Source: an uncultured bacterium (GTDB taxonomy: Bacteria; Actinomycetota; Actinomycetes; S36-B12; CAIYMF01). From it: a stretch of DNA of 64,000 nt. Shown one piece after another: positions 17,262 through 27,103 of the stretch. Both the position numbers and the translations under genes were made by a program. The stretch lies in assembly GCA_903826575.1 (NCBI GenBank), contig CAIKEU010000106.1, forward strand, positions 1 through 64,000. The letters run 5' to 3'. A model generated the notes under the pieces. That model saw only the letters and a list, made by a program, of their open reading frames with translations. It was not told the origin of the DNA and searched no databases. Position 1 is the first letter of the stretch, and each line of letters opens with the position of its first letter.

Positions 17262-18451
17262 AGATCGCCCGCGCCGAGTGAGTCACGGACCTTGGCGACA
17301 ATCGACGGGAGTACGTGGATAAAGCGATCCACGTCTGATTCCAGAGCCCCGGGCGGAAGCGAGATGCGCAAATTGCCGTGAGTCAGGGCACCCATTGCAA
17401 CCAGGACGTGTGACGGCACGAGGGCATCGGCGACGCACGACGAGCCAGACGAAACTGCGAAGCCTTCACGATCAAGATCTTCCAGCAGTGCTTCACCGGC
17501 GACATATGCCATTGACAGCGTGACGATGTGGGGGAGCCGTTCGATGCCGTGGCCAAGCACGAGCGCATCTGGGATTCGGACGGGCAGTTCGGTGCGTAAC
17601 CGCTCGGTTAGGGCGAACAGCCGAGCAGATTCGGTGCGTCGTTCGTCTTCAGCCTCCTGTAGCGCCACCGCTGCGGCGACAATCTGTGGGATCGCCGTGA
17701 AGCCAGGAATTCGCCCGCTCTCGTGGGGATCATCGGGTAGCGGTGAACGCCATCGAGTCCCATTTCGAATTGCAAGAATTCCGACCCCAGTCGGACCACC
17801 CCACTTGTGAGCACTGGCCGTCAGGATGCTCCACTGTGCCGGGCAATCATCGCGACCCAACGATTGAGCCGCATCGACGATGAGCGGTATGCCGCTGTTG
17901 TCGAGTATGTGCGCGATCTCGCTGATGGGTTGGCGGGAGCCGACCTCATGGTTGGCAGATTGAATAGCGAGCAGTGCAACCTCGCCCCGTGCAATGGCCG
18001 CTCGCACCCGTTCGGGCTCGACGACGGCTCGGCTGTCGACGGGAAGTTCCTCGACCTTGCCTTCCGGAACGGCCCGGGCTGCGTGAATTACGCAACTGTG
18101 TTCGACAGCGGACACAAGGAGTCGTCGTCCGATTCGCTGCCTGCCTTGGGCTAAGCCTGTTACTGCCAGGTGGACCGCTTGGGTACCAGAGGTGGCGAAA
18201 CTCACTTCGTCTGGTCGGGCGCCGATGATTGCGGCAATCGACTCGCGGGCGCCATCAAGCAGACGACGCGACTGGCGCGCTGCGTGGTAACGCCGACTCG
18301 GATCGGCATACCCCTGATCGAGCGCAGCTAGGAGGGTTTGGCGCGCTCCGGGGCGCATGGGCAGAGTGCTCGCGGCGTCAAAATAGCCAGGAGGAGCCAC
18401 CTGACGGGGGGCAGGAACGGACCCGTCGGCAGTCAAATTCTCAGGCGCCAC
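17258..18451 (-). CDS. Cysteine desulfurase (IscS/NifS family)
   Basis: A PLP enzyme that mobilises sulfur from cysteine. The 397-residue protein has YFDAASTLPMRPGARQTLL near the N-terminus, FATSGTQAVHLAVTGL, SAVEHSCVIHAA, the cofactor site VDAAQSLGRDD, the Schiff-base lysine in TASAHKWGGPTGVGIL and the catalytic Cys in SSGSSCVADALVPSHVL. It is coupled to the TusA-like gene by a 4-bp overlap. No iscU or sufB is adjacent, so a tRNA or cofactor sulfur relay seems more likely than Fe-S assembly, which is an inference. Confidence 0.92.
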   Translation of the reverse strand: MAPENLTADGSVPAPRQVAPPGYFDAASTLPMRPGARQTLLAALDQGYADPSRRYHAARQSRRLLDGARESIAAIIGARPDEVSFATSGTQAVHLAVTGLAQGRQRIGRRLLVSAVEHSCVIHAARAVPEGKVEELPVDSRAVVEPERVRAAIARGEVALLAIQSANHEVGSRQPISEIAHILDNSGIPLIVDAAQSLGRDDCPAQWSILTASAHKWGGPTGVGILAIRNGTRWRSPLPDDPHESGRIPGFTAIPQIVAAAVALQEAEDERRTESARLFALTERLRTELPVRIPDALVLGHGIERLPHIVTLSMAYVAGEALLEDLDREGFAVSSGSSCVADALVPSHVLVAMGALTHGNLRISLPPGALESDVDRFIHVLPSIVAKVRDSLGAGDL

Positions 18452-18602
18452 GTGATGACGTTACCGCCCCACCCTGACGCGCCGCGCCGCCAAGCCTGCG
18501 CTAGTCTCTCGTGGTAAGACTCGACCAGATTGCACCGGTGCTGCCCTGCCGATTTTGGGGGACAGCACCAGGTAATCGCAACGCTTTGTGGGAAGGCGAT
18601 CA

Positions 18603-19415
18603 GTGAGCCCGTCTCCGCGCTCAAACCGGGCCAGGCACGTGGTAGGTGTTGCCGCTGCGGCAGCCCTGACCATGGGTTTGTCCGGTTGTTCATCTGAAAC
18701 CCAGTTGGGTCGCTTGGGCTTCCCAGCGCCGGCCACCGAACAGGCACCGATCATGCTTGCCTTCTGGCAAAACGCATGGATCGCCGCCTTCGCGGTGGGT
18801 GTGTTGACGTGGGGCCTGATCATCTGGGCGATCATCGTCTACCGCCGTCGCACTGACGAGGGCGCTCCCGTTCAAGTCCGGTACAACCTGCCGCTGGAAA
18901 TCATGTACACGGTGGTTCCGGCCATTATGATTTTCGGGCTGTTCTTCTTCACCGCGCGCGATCAGGCTGAGTTGACGAAACTTACCGACAACACGCCAAA
19001 TGTTGTGAACGTCATCGGTTTCAAGTGGAACTGGGGCTTCAACTACATCACTGATGACGCATATCAGACAGGCACCCCACGCGACCCTGCTGAGTTGTGG
19101 TTGCCAGTTAATGAGCGCACCCGATTCCAGCTCACGTCTCCTGACGTCATTCACTCGTTCTGGGTACCGGCGTTCCTTTTCAAGATGGACGTTGTTCCTG
19201 GTCGAAAGAACCAGTTCGAACTCACGCCAAACAAGATTGGCGTGTTCGAAGGTAAGTGCGCAGAGCTTTGTGGCACGTACCACTCACAAATGCTTTTCTC
19301 CGTACACGTTGTCAGCAAGGCTGATTACGACGCACACATCGCGGCTCTGAAGGCACACGGTCAGTCCGGGCTTCTTCAGACCGGCACAATCGTCACGACA
19401 GGAGTACCGGGATGA
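18603..19415 (+). CDS. ctaC: Cytochrome c oxidase subunit II
   Basis: The CuA-bearing subunit of the aa3 oxidase. It has a lipoprotein-like signal ([10 protein letters not shown]), two membrane helices ([23 protein letters not shown] and [24 protein letters not shown]), the aromatic KWNWGFNY stretch and the CuA ligands [12 protein letters not shown]. The track starts at GTG 18588; I prefer GTG 18603 because GGAAGG lies six bases upstream, giving 270 residues. It overlaps ctaD by ATGA. No haem c motif is present. Confidence 0.94.
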   Translation: MSPSPRSNRARHVVGVAAAAALTMGLSGCSSETQLGRLGFPAPATEQAPIMLAFWQNAWIAAFAVGVLTWGLIIWAIIVYRRRTDEGAPVQVRYNLPLEIMYTVVPAIMIFGLFFFTARDQAELTKLTDNTPNVVNVIGFKWNWGFNYITDDAYQTGTPRDPAELWLPVNERTRFQLTSPDVIHSFWVPAFLFKMDVVPGRKNQFELTPNKIGVFEGKCAELCGTYHSQMLFSVHVVSKADYDAHIAALKAHGQSGLLQTGTIVTTGVPG

Positions 19416-21148
19416 CACTGCTGACTGATCGCCCCATCGAGTACACCCCAGATCCCGACGGTGTTCAAGCGCCGACGGCGGATCGTCGCCGTTTTGGTCG
19501 AACGCTCGTAAAGTGGATTACGTCCACCGACCACAAGGTTATCGGCAACCTGTATCTGATCACCTCGTTTGGCTTCTTCCTCTTTGGTGGCGTTCTGGCG
19601 CTCGGAATCCGCGCCGAGCTCGCTCAGCCCGGCCTGCAGTTCTTCTCCAACGAGCAGTACAACCAGTTGTTCACTATGCACGGCTCGATCATGTTGCTTC
19701 TGTTCGCAACGCCACTGTTCGCTGGCTTTGCCAACGCGATCATGCCGCTGCAGATCGGTGCCCCAGATGTGGCTTTCCCGCGTCTGAACATGCTCGCCTA
19801 CTGGTTCTTCTTCTTCGGTGGTCTGATTGTTTGCCTCGGCTTCCTGACCCCAGGTGGCGCGGCATCGTTCGGGTGGTTCGCCTACTCACCGCTGTCGAAT
19901 GCGATTAACAGCCCTAACGTCGGCAGCGACTTGTGGATCCTAGGCTTCACGCTCGGTGGCCTCGGCTCGATCCTCGGTGCGGTGAACTTCGTCACCACGA
20001 TCTTCTGCATGCGCGCCCCGGGTATGACGATGTTCCGCATGCCGATCTTCACCTGGAATGTGCTCCTGACCAGCATCTTGGTTCTGATGGCGTTCCCGGT
20101 ACTGGCGGCCGCCTTCATCGTTTTGGAGTGTGACCGAAAGTTTGGTACGCAGGTATTCGATGCGGCCAACGGTGGTGCGATCTTGTGGGAGCACCTGTTC
20201 TGGTTCTTCGGCCATCCCGAGGTCTACATTCTTGCTTTGCCGTTCTTTGGCATCGCCACAGAAATCCTCCCGGTATTCAGCCGCAAGCCGCTCTTCGGCT
20301 ACAAGGGCCTGGTTTTCGCAACGATCGCGATTGCTGCTCTCTCCGTTGCGGTGTGGGCCCACCACATGTACGTGACAGGCGCGGTCAACCTGCCGTTCTT
20401 CTCGTTCATGACGATGCTGATCGCTATTCCAACAGGAGTGAAGTTCTTCAACTGGATCGGCACTATGTGGCGAGGGCAGGTGTCATTTGAGACACCGATG
20501 CTCTGGACGATTGGCTTCCTCGTCACCTTCTTGTTCGGTGGCCTGACCGGAATTTTGCTCTCGGCTCCGCCGATCGACTTCCAGGTTTCTGACTCCTACT
20601 TCGTCGTGGCCCACTTCCACTACGTCGTGTTCGGTACGGTCGTATTCGCGATGTTCGCGGGCTTCTATTTCTGGTGGCCCAAGCTGACGGGACGCATGCT
20701 CGACGAGCGTCTGGGCAAGATCCACTTCTGGCTGCTGTTCATCGGCTTCCACACCACGTTCCTTGTCCAGCACTGGCTGGGTGCTGAGGGTATGCCGCGT
20801 CGTTACGCGGACTACCTAGCCTCGGACGGCTTCACGACGCTCAACGTCGTGTCCAGCGTGGGCGCAGTGATTCTTGGTATGTCGACGTTCCCGTTCTTCT
20901 TGAATGTCTACCGCACCTTCAAGACGGCACCACTGGTAACGGTTGATGACCCGTGGGGCTGGGGATGCTCATTGGAGTGGGCAACCAGCTGTCCGCCGCC
21001 GCGCCACAACTTCGTGTCGCTTCCTGCTATCCGTTCAGAGCGGCCAGCATTTGATCTGCATCACCCCGATTTGGTTGATGTAGCTACGCAGAAGCGTGCG
21101 GCATCATTCGACAGGGTTGTGGAGTCGTCGACGGGGGCAGCAAAGTGA
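19412..21148 (+). CDS. ctaD: Cytochrome c oxidase subunit I
   Basis: Catalytic subunit with haem a, haem a3 and CuB; reduces oxygen and pumps protons. The 578 residues contain [28 protein letters not shown] (haem a His), [19 protein letters not shown] (Tyr-His crosslink region), WAHHMYVTG (CuB histidines) and [27 protein letters not shown]. It sits between ctaC and ctaF with 4-bp overlaps on both sides. In M. tuberculosis ctaD is elsewhere in the genome; here it is inside the operon. Confidence 0.97.
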   Translation: MTLLTDRPIEYTPDPDGVQAPTADRRRFGRTLVKWITSTDHKVIGNLYLITSFGFFLFGGVLALGIRAELAQPGLQFFSNEQYNQLFTMHGSIMLLLFATPLFAGFANAIMPLQIGAPDVAFPRLNMLAYWFFFFGGLIVCLGFLTPGGAASFGWFAYSPLSNAINSPNVGSDLWILGFTLGGLGSILGAVNFVTTIFCMRAPGMTMFRMPIFTWNVLLTSILVLMAFPVLAAAFIVLECDRKFGTQVFDAANGGAILWEHLFWFFGHPEVYILALPFFGIATEILPVFSRKPLFGYKGLVFATIAIAALSVAVWAHHMYVTGAVNLPFFSFMTMLIAIPTGVKFFNWIGTMWRGQVSFETPMLWTIGFLVTFLFGGLTGILLSAPPIDFQVSDSYFVVAHFHYVVFGTVVFAMFAGFYFWWPKLTGRMLDERLGKIHFWLLFIGFHTTFLVQHWLGAEGMPRRYADYLASDGFTTLNVVSSVGAVILGMSTFPFFLNVYRTFKTAPLVTVDDPWGWGCSLEWATSCPPPRHNFVSLPAIRSERPAFDLHHPDLVDVATQKRAASFDRVVESSTGAAK

Positions 21149-21543
21149 AGATTGAAGGCATCCTCTTCGCCGCTGGTAGTGCTCTGTACGCGCTGATTGC
21201 GCTGGCGTACTGGTTTGTTACCCACGAGATCGTAGGAACAACAGCCCTGGCTCTCACGGCATGTTTGGCCTTCTTGATCGGTTTTTACGTTCTGTTCACG
21301 GCTCGTCGCATCGGGGAACGCCCAGAGGATAATCCGCTGGCCAACGTTGACGAAGCAGATCCGGACTATGGGTTCTTCAGTCCGCATAGCTGGTGGCCAC
21401 TTGCCGTCGGCTTCAGCACGTTCGTGGTGTGCATCGGATTGGTATTTGCGATATGGCTTGTGATCATGGGCGTCGTGCTGTTGATGCTTTCGCTCGTGGG
21501 CCTGGTGTTCGAGTACTACCGCGGGCCGTTTGTCGACGCCTAG
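21145..21543 (+). CDS. ctaF: Cytochrome c oxidase subunit IV, actinobacterial type
   Basis: A small 132-residue membrane protein with about four helices ([83 protein letters not shown]) and the conserved loop [27 protein letters not shown]. This is the actinobacterial fourth subunit (Rv2199c type). The GTG start overlaps the TGA of ctaD. Last gene of ctaCDF. Confidence 0.93.
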   Translation: MKIEGILFAAGSALYALIALAYWFVTHEIVGTTALALTACLAFLIGFYVLFTARRIGERPEDNPLANVDEADPDYGFFSPHSWWPLAVGFSTFVVCIGLVFAIWLVIMGVVLLMLSLVGLVFEYYRGPFVDA

Positions 21544-21670
21544 GCAGTAGGTCCTTGCCGCGCGCTACTCACATGATGTGCACCGGCTGAGAATCACGGC
21601 GATTTATCGCGTCAATACCGGGAATGCGTCGTGTCGAAGTGGACATAGCATCCGTCCTAGACGGACACTG

Positions 21671-21707
21671 TTAAACAGGGTGGGGTTCTGGGGGTCACCC
21701 TGTTTAA
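21671..21707. terminator. Perfect 12-bp inverted repeat between ctaF and the L,D-transpeptidase gene
   Basis: TTAAACAGGGTG and CACCCTGTTTAA flank a 13-base loop; ATTGTG follows. It may end the ctaCDF transcript, although it lies 128 bp after the stop, or it may belong to the leader of the next gene. Confidence 0.6.
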
Positions 21708-21739
21708 TTGTGCGGTTCTGGGAAGCTAGGAGATGGGCC

Positions 21740-22921
21740 ATGGGGGCTATGCGCTGGGCTGTGCCTGTCGTGCTCGTTGGCGCCCTTGGCCTGACTGGAT
21801 GCTCGGCCGGTCAATTGAGTGTGCACGCTGGCTCGGACACCACGGCGTCGATAGCCCACATTTCGCTGGAGCCAACCCCGACGGGTAAGCCGATTGCCCC
21901 ATCGGTACCTCTCACCTTGGCGGCCAGCCAGGGCCGACTCACCGATGTCGTGGTTGAAGGGCCAAACGGTCCAGTACCGGGCACGATTTCGGCTGATGGA
22001 ACCTCGTGGAAGGCGCCACAGGGTCAACTTGATTATGCGGCGACCTACCAGGTGACGGCCTCCGCTGTCGACCGTTCAGGGCTGCCAACGAGTTTCACCA
22101 CGTCGTTTGCGACGGTAAAACCGTCTGAGTTCCTTAACGCGCACGTATTCCCGTCAGACGGCTCTACGTATGGCGTCGGTATGCCCGTGACGGTGACTGT
22201 GGATCACCAACTCAAAACTAACCACAACCGCGCAGCGTTCGAAAAGACCCTGAACATCACCGTTAACGGTCAGCCCGCTGAGGGTGCGTGGAATTGGATT
22301 AACAACAATACGGTCGTGTTCCGGCCAAAGGATTTCTGGCCAGGTAACGCTGTTATCGTCGTGCGCTCAAATGCCAAGGGTGTTCACATCACCAAAGGCC
22401 TGTGGGGTCAAGACGACACCAAAGTCACCTTTCATACGGGTGACTCGGTGATTTCGTATGTAGACATGACTACCCATCAATTGCGGGTCACCCGTAATGG
22501 CAAAGCTATTCGCACGATTCCCATCACCACGGGCAAGCCAGGATTCGTAACGCGCTCAGGGGTGAAGGTGATCGAGAACAAAGAACTCACCCGCCTGATG
22601 GATGCCTCGACTGGTGGCACGAACAAGAATGACCCCGAGTACTACCGGCTCACCGTTCAGTTCGCGATGAGACTAACGGACTCGGGGGAGTTCCTGCATG
22701 CCGCTCCCTGGTCGGTAGGCGCTCAAGGCCACGCGAATGTGTCCCATGGGTGCACCGGAATGAGTCTTTCAAATGCCGAGTGGTTGTACCACCAGTCAAC
22801 AATCGGCGATGTTGTCATCTACACCGGCTCTGATCGCCCCATGGAGGGCTTTAACGGCATCGGACTGTGGAATATCCCGCTCGACCGCTGGGCTCAGGGA
22901 TCGGCTCTGCAGGGCGCCTAG
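21740..22921 (+). CDS. L,D-transpeptidase lipoprotein
   Basis: A cell-wall enzyme forming 3-3 peptidoglycan crosslinks outside the membrane. The 393 residues comprise a lipobox (LVGALGLTGCSAG), two Ig-like domains (about 45-250; SEFLNAHVFPSDGSTYGVGMPVTVTVDHQL opens the second), and a YkuD catalytic domain with HAAPWSVGAQGHANVSHGCTGMSLSNAEWLY, where C338 in SHGC is the nucleophile. The layout equals mycobacterial LdtMt2-type enzymes. The track start at 21578 runs through the inverted repeat; ATG 21740 has CTAGGAG at good spacing. Confidence 0.93.
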   Translation: MGAMRWAVPVVLVGALGLTGCSAGQLSVHAGSDTTASIAHISLEPTPTGKPIAPSVPLTLAASQGRLTDVVVEGPNGPVPGTISADGTSWKAPQGQLDYAATYQVTASAVDRSGLPTSFTTSFATVKPSEFLNAHVFPSDGSTYGVGMPVTVTVDHQLKTNHNRAAFEKTLNITVNGQPAEGAWNWINNNTVVFRPKDFWPGNAVIVVRSNAKGVHITKGLWGQDDTKVTFHTGDSVISYVDMTTHQLRVTRNGKAIRTIPITTGKPGFVTRSGVKVIENKELTRLMDASTGGTNKNDPEYYRLTVQFAMRLTDSGEFLHAAPWSVGAQGHANVSHGCTGMSLSNAEWLYHQSTIGDVVIYTGSDRPMEGFNGIGLWNIPLDRWAQGSALQGA

Positions 22922-22977
22922 TCCGTCCTGAGCCCGTTACTGTGACAGGCCGCCCGAAAGCTGAAAGTATTGCCGCC

Positions 22978-23481
22978 GTGTTCCTTGTGGTGTCTGGACT
23001 TCCCGGTACAGGTAAATCGGCTGTAGCTCATGCGGTTTCCGCTCGGCTAAATGCCGTTCACTTGTCCATTGACCCTGTTGAGGACGCGATGCTCGGGGCG
23101 GGCCTTGAATACGGTTGGTCGATAGGGGTCGCCGCGTATGAAGCGGTTAGGGTGATGGCCGAACAGAACCTTGCCCTCGGTCTGTCCGTGGTGGTTGATG
23201 CGGTCAACGACAGCGAAGCAGCGCGGAACACGTGGAGGAACGCCGCGCACGCAACCGGGCACCCAGTCACCTTTGTACTGTTAAGTGTGCACTCATTAGA
23301 CGAGCACCAACGGCGGCTGGAGAGCCGCGAACGGGGCTTCACCCATGTCGCCGAGCCGACGTGGGAGCGGGTCCGTGCTCGGGCAAGGGACTATGAGCCG
23401 TGGCAGGGTCCATGCCTGCTGATCGACGCAAGTGGGCCGCTGAGTGTTGTGGTCGACGAGGTTCTTTCTGCCCTCATGTGA
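22978..23481 (+). CDS. Small AAA-family P-loop ATPase/kinase
   Basis: A 167-residue P-loop protein with Walker A SGLPGTGKSAVAHAVSARL, an acidic strand NAVHLSIDPVEDAML, and a second acidic strand LALGLSVVVDAVNDSEAARNTW. This is the arrangement of small zeta-toxin/gluconate-kinase-like kinases. A C-terminal basic stretch (RLESRERGF) may form a lid. The substrate is unknown. The start is uncertain: GTG 22978 lies just before the P-loop strand, GTG 22942 and the track start 22867 (overlapping the transpeptidase gene) are alternatives without better ribosome sites. Confidence 0.75.
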   Translation: MFLVVSGLPGTGKSAVAHAVSARLNAVHLSIDPVEDAMLGAGLEYGWSIGVAAYEAVRVMAEQNLALGLSVVVDAVNDSEAARNTWRNAAHATGHPVTFVLLSVHSLDEHQRRLESRERGFTHVAEPTWERVRARARDYEPWQGPCLLIDASGPLSVVVDEVLSALM

Positions 23482-23514
23482 ATCGCGCCCACTGCTAGAC
23501 GTTCATGCGGGCAA

Positions 23515-23553
23515 ACAGTGAGGGCGCCCAGAAAAACTGGACGCCCTCACTGT
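23515..23553. terminator. Strong shared terminator between convergent units
   Basis: ACAGTGAGGGCG(c)CCAG-aaaaa-CTGG(a)CGCCCTCACTGT gives a 16-bp near-perfect stem with a 5-base loop. It lies between the AAA ATPase stop and the qcrB stop and can serve both strands. Confidence 0.88.
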
Positions 23554-23563
23554 TGTGACAAAC

Positions 23564-25234
23564 CTAGTCGGTCAACTCCGACGGGATGGGTGCACCCGCC
23601 TCGTGCAGAACGTCGATCTCGTGAGCCACTTCATCGTGATGGTGATGTTCAGCAGCTTCAATCTCGGCAAGGGTCGGACGCTTAACATTCTCGCCGAAGT
23701 ACGCGTTCGACAACTTGGCCCGCCACTTCTTTGCACGAAGTCCAGGGGTTGCGATGCCGTTCTCGTCGGTAGCTGGCGGAGCTTCGATAGGTGCGATGTC
23801 CCGCTTAGCCAGGATGACCGCCTTCTCATCGTCGGAGATAGGCGTGTGGATCTCTATGAACTCACCGTGCGGCAGACGCAGGATCTGGCCGCTCTCGCGT
23901 CCGTGCATCAACAGATCCCGATCGCGACGCTGCAGACCGAGACAGAATCGTCTCGTCGCGATGAAGACCAGTGGTGGGAAGACGAACACTCCGATTCGAG
24001 TGAACCACGTCAGCTGGTTGATCGAGAGATTGAAGGCTTGGGCGACAATGTCGTTAGCCCCGTTGATGACCAAGATTCCGTAGAACGTGATCGCCATTGC
24101 ACCAAGTGCGGTGCGCGTAGCGGCGTTTCGCGGACGGTCAAGTAGGTGATGTTCGCGGGTGTCGCCAGTGATCCATGCTTCCAAGAATGGGTAGGAAAGC
24201 AGCAGAGCAACAAGGATTCCCGGCATAAGCACACAGGGGATCAGGATATTCCAGCTCCACGTGTGGCCGAGGAAGTTCTCCGATTCCCAGTTCGGGAATG
24301 CGCGCAGGGCACCGTCGACGAAGCCGATATACCAGTCGGGCTGCGAACCCGCCGTCACCTGATCAGGCACGTACGGCCCGTACGCCCAGATTGGGTTGAT
24401 CGTGACGAACGCAGCCATGAGAACCGTGACGCCAAAAACGATGAAGAAGAAGCCACCGGCCTTCGCGGTGTAAACCGGGAACAGCGGGAAGCCAACGACG
24501 TTATCGTTCGTACGGCCGGGGCCGGGGTACTGCGTGTGCTTGTGGTAGAAGATCAGCACGAGGTGTAGGCCGACACTGGCCAGCAGGATGCCGGGCACCA
24601 GGAGCACGTGGAACGTGTAAAGCCGTGGGATGAAGTCGTGACCCGGGTACTGCCCGCCAAACAGGAAGAACAGCAGGTAGGTGCCGACGACGGGGATCGA
24701 CTCGATGATGCCCGCGACGATGCGGACACCCACGCCGGACAGAAGGTCGTCAGGCAGTGAGTAACCTGCGAATCCTTCCAGCAGGCCGATGAGGATCATT
24801 GAACCGCCGATGACCCAGTTGAATTCACGTGGCTTGCGGAATGCTCCGGTGAAGAAGATGCGGAACATGTGCACGACCATGGCGGCCATGAAGAACAGCG
24901 CGGCCCAGTGGTGAATCTGACGAATCAGGAGGCCACCACGAACGTCAAAACTGATATGCAGGGCTGAGTTGTAGGCCTCTGACATCGGAATGCCAACGAG
25001 TGGCTGGTAGGAGCCGTGGTAGACAACTTCCTGCATCGACGGCTGGTACCAGATCGTCAGGTAGACGCCCGTCAGCAGCAGGATGATGAATGAGTACAGC
25101 GCGATCTCACCGAGCATGAATGACCAGTGGTCGGGGAACACCTTGCGCAGGTTGTCCTTGAGGAGGGACGAGATGGGGGCGCGGTCGTCAGCGCGACCAA
25201 TTGCCTTACCCACTCCGTCTACTACCGTGCTCAT
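23564..25234 (-). CDS. qcrB: Cytochrome bcc complex, cytochrome b subunit
   Basis: Haem b subunit of the menaquinol-cytochrome c reductase. In 556 residues: helices with haem histidines in RQIHHWAALFFMAAMVVHMFRIFFTG and PRLYTFHVLLVPGILLASVGLHLVLIFYHKH, the Q-site loop YGPYVPDQVTAGSQPDWYIGFVDGALR (PDWY in place of PEWY), and a long hydrophilic C-terminal tail typical of actinobacteria. ATG 25234 overlaps the TGA of qcrA. Known drug target in mycobacteria. Confidence 0.96.
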   Translation of the reverse strand: MSTVVDGVGKAIGRADDRAPISSLLKDNLRKVFPDHWSFMLGEIALYSFIILLLTGVYLTIWYQPSMQEVVYHGSYQPLVGIPMSEAYNSALHISFDVRGGLLIRQIHHWAALFFMAAMVVHMFRIFFTGAFRKPREFNWVIGGSMILIGLLEGFAGYSLPDDLLSGVGVRIVAGIIESIPVVGTYLLFFLFGGQYPGHDFIPRLYTFHVLLVPGILLASVGLHLVLIFYHKHTQYPGPGRTNDNVVGFPLFPVYTAKAGGFFFIVFGVTVLMAAFVTINPIWAYGPYVPDQVTAGSQPDWYIGFVDGALRAFPNWESENFLGHTWSWNILIPCVLMPGILVALLLSYPFLEAWITGDTREHHLLDRPRNAATRTALGAMAITFYGILVINGANDIVAQAFNLSINQLTWFTRIGVFVFPPLVFIATRRFCLGLQRRDRDLLMHGRESGQILRLPHGEFIEIHTPISDDEKAVILAKRDIAPIEAPPATDENGIATPGLRAKKWRAKLSNAYFGENVKRPTLAEIEAAEHHHHDEVAHEIDVLHEAGAPIPSELTD

Positions 25235-26259
25235 GCTCGCTCCCAAAAACTTGGACCGACGGGTTGCTGGAAATCACTCTGCGCCACGAGGAAGCCTTCA
25301 CTGTCGACCGTGATCGGCAACTGCGGCATTGCACGGGCGGCTGGGCCGAAGACGACCTTGCCCGAGTCAGCCAAATCGAAGGTCGATTGGTGACATGGAC
25401 ACAGCAGGTGGTGTGTGCGCTGCTGATAAAGCGCGATCGGGCAGCCGACGTGGGTGCAAATCTTGGAGAACGCCAAGATGCCGTTCCACGACCAGCCTTC
25501 ACCTTGCTCGGAGACGATGTCTGATGGCTTCATGCGGACTAGGATGATCGACGCCTTGGCGCGGGCATTCTGATCTCCGTCCGCTTCCTGAATCGCCTTC
25601 AGATCGGCTGGGGACGCAGAGACCAATGAACCGACCTGCATATCCTCCGGGCGCAGTGGCTGACCAGTGACGTCGATGACGATGCGACTGCCCTTACGCC
25701 AAATAGTGTGGCGAAGTGAGTCGCCCGGCAACGGGCCCATGTCCTTGAGAAGCACGATGAGGGGCAGCGGGAATAGGGCCAGGGCTCCGAGGAGCGTACG
25801 GCGCACCATTTTGCGCTCAACGAAACCGGATTCGGCAACGCCTGCATCGAAAGCGGCCTTGGCAGCGTCGCGATCTTCCTGAGGCGAGCCGACAGGGTGA
25901 CGGTAGTCGACGATCTCCTCGTCTGACATGAGTTTCTTGGCCCAGTGGATGGCCGCGATTCCGATCAGCAGAGTCGCCAAACCGAAAGTCAGACCTAGCA
26001 TGAAGTTCGACGTCTGGATCGTTCCAGCCGGACCAAGATTGAGGTACGACGTTTCTGGAATCGCAATGTACGCGGCGATGAACGCGATGATGCACAGGCC
26101 CGACAAGATGAACATGGTCGATACTTGACGCTCGGCACGACGTGCGGCGCGAGGATCTGTATCGGTCAGGCGGTGGTGGTGCGGGGGAAGCGGAAACTCG
26201 ACGATGTCGCCTTCAACGATTCCCGTGGTTGCTATGTCTGTCTTGTGATCGTTACTCAT
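25231..26259 (-). CDS. qcrA: Rieske iron-sulfur subunit of cytochrome bcc complex
   Basis: Carries electrons from menaquinol to the c haems. The 342-residue protein has three N-terminal membrane segments (MFILSGLCIIAFIAAYIAIP, FMLGLTFGLATLLIGIAAIHW, LLGALALFPLPLIVLL), as in other actinobacteria, and the cluster motifs CTHVGCPIALY and CPCHQSTFDLADSGKVVFGPAARAMPQLP. The ATG at 26259 is chosen because it overlaps the qcrC stop (ATGA). Confidence 0.96.
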   Translation of the reverse strand: MSNDHKTDIATTGIVEGDIVEFPLPPHHHRLTDTDPRAARRAERQVSTMFILSGLCIIAFIAAYIAIPETSYLNLGPAGTIQTSNFMLGLTFGLATLLIGIAAIHWAKKLMSDEEIVDYRHPVGSPQEDRDAAKAAFDAGVAESGFVERKMVRRTLLGALALFPLPLIVLLKDMGPLPGDSLRHTIWRKGSRIVIDVTGQPLRPEDMQVGSLVSASPADLKAIQEADGDQNARAKASIILVRMKPSDIVSEQGEGWSWNGILAFSKICTHVGCPIALYQQRTHHLLCPCHQSTFDLADSGKVVFGPAARAMPQLPITVDSEGFLVAQSDFQQPVGPSFWERA

Positions 26260-27038
26260 CGAACCTTTGCTCCGATCCATACTGCGACGGCCAGAAGAGC
26301 GCCCAGACCCGCCGTCCAGATGAAGATGCCTTCAGTGACAGGTCCGAGTGAACCAAGGGCCAAACCGCCGGGGCTTGGTGCAGTCTGCAGCTCGTTGATG
26401 TACTTCAAGATGGCGCGCTTTTCCGCCGGCGGCAATGTCTTGTCGTTGAACACGGGCATGTTTTGCGGACCGGTCAACATTGCCTCGTACATCTGACGCG
26501 GTGTCGCGTTCATCAAGCTTGGGGCGTACTTACCGTTGCTCAGTGCTCCGCCGTGACCAGCAAAGTTATGGCACTGGGCACAGTTTGTTCGGAACAGCAC
26601 ACCACCTTCCGCGAGATTTGCATCGGTGGTGTTCAGGTCTTCGTCAGAGGGCACCGCGGGGCCGGGGCCAAGCGAGGCCACGTATGCAGCGAGCGCAGCG
26701 ATTTGATCGTCGTTGTAGACCGGAACCTTGCGCGGAGCTTGGTTGGCTGGCTGTGCCATGGGCATGCGGCCGGTAGCGACCTGGAAGTTGACCGCCGCGG
26801 CCCCCACGCCGATCAGGCTGGGGCCTTCCGATGAGCCCTGTGCCGCGAGACCGTGACAGGTGGCGCAGCCCTGCTGGAACAGTTGCTTACCCTGATCAAT
26901 CTGAGTCTGCGAGTACATCGCTACGGAGGCTTCAGCAGTGCTGGTGACGGCTGCATACCCAACGCCGGTAATCACTAGTCCTGCTAGTAGGACGACCAGG
27001 CCGGTGGCCTTGTTGCGTCGAACTGAGGTGCTGGTCAC
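26256..27038 (-). CDS. qcrC: Diheme cytochrome c subunit of cytochrome bcc complex
   Basis: The 260-residue protein is N-terminally anchored (VVLLAGLVITGVGYAAVTS) and has two haem c sites, GCATCHGLAAQG (58-62) and NCAQCHNFAGHG, with distal Met-bearing segments (GRMPMAQP, TGPQNMPVFND), then a C-terminal helix (IFIWTAGLGALLAVAVWIGA). Two haems in one QcrC replace the soluble cytochrome c, which marks an obligate bcc-aa3 supercomplex. First of qcrCAB after ctaE. Confidence 0.96.
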   Translation of the reverse strand: MTSTSVRRNKATGLVVLLAGLVITGVGYAAVTSTAEASVAMYSQTQIDQGKQLFQQGCATCHGLAAQGSSEGPSLIGVGAAAVNFQVATGRMPMAQPANQAPRKVPVYNDDQIAALAAYVASLGPGPAVPSDEDLNTTDANLAEGGVLFRTNCAQCHNFAGHGGALSNGKYAPSLMNATPRQMYEAMLTGPQNMPVFNDKTLPPAEKRAILKYINELQTAPSPGGLALGSLGPVTEGIFIWTAGLGALLAVAVWIGAKVR

Positions 27039-27103
27039 GTGCGCCCTTTTTCTCTGATGTTTTGATGCATTTCGATGCGGGACTTTCGGTGCTACGTACG
27101 GTT

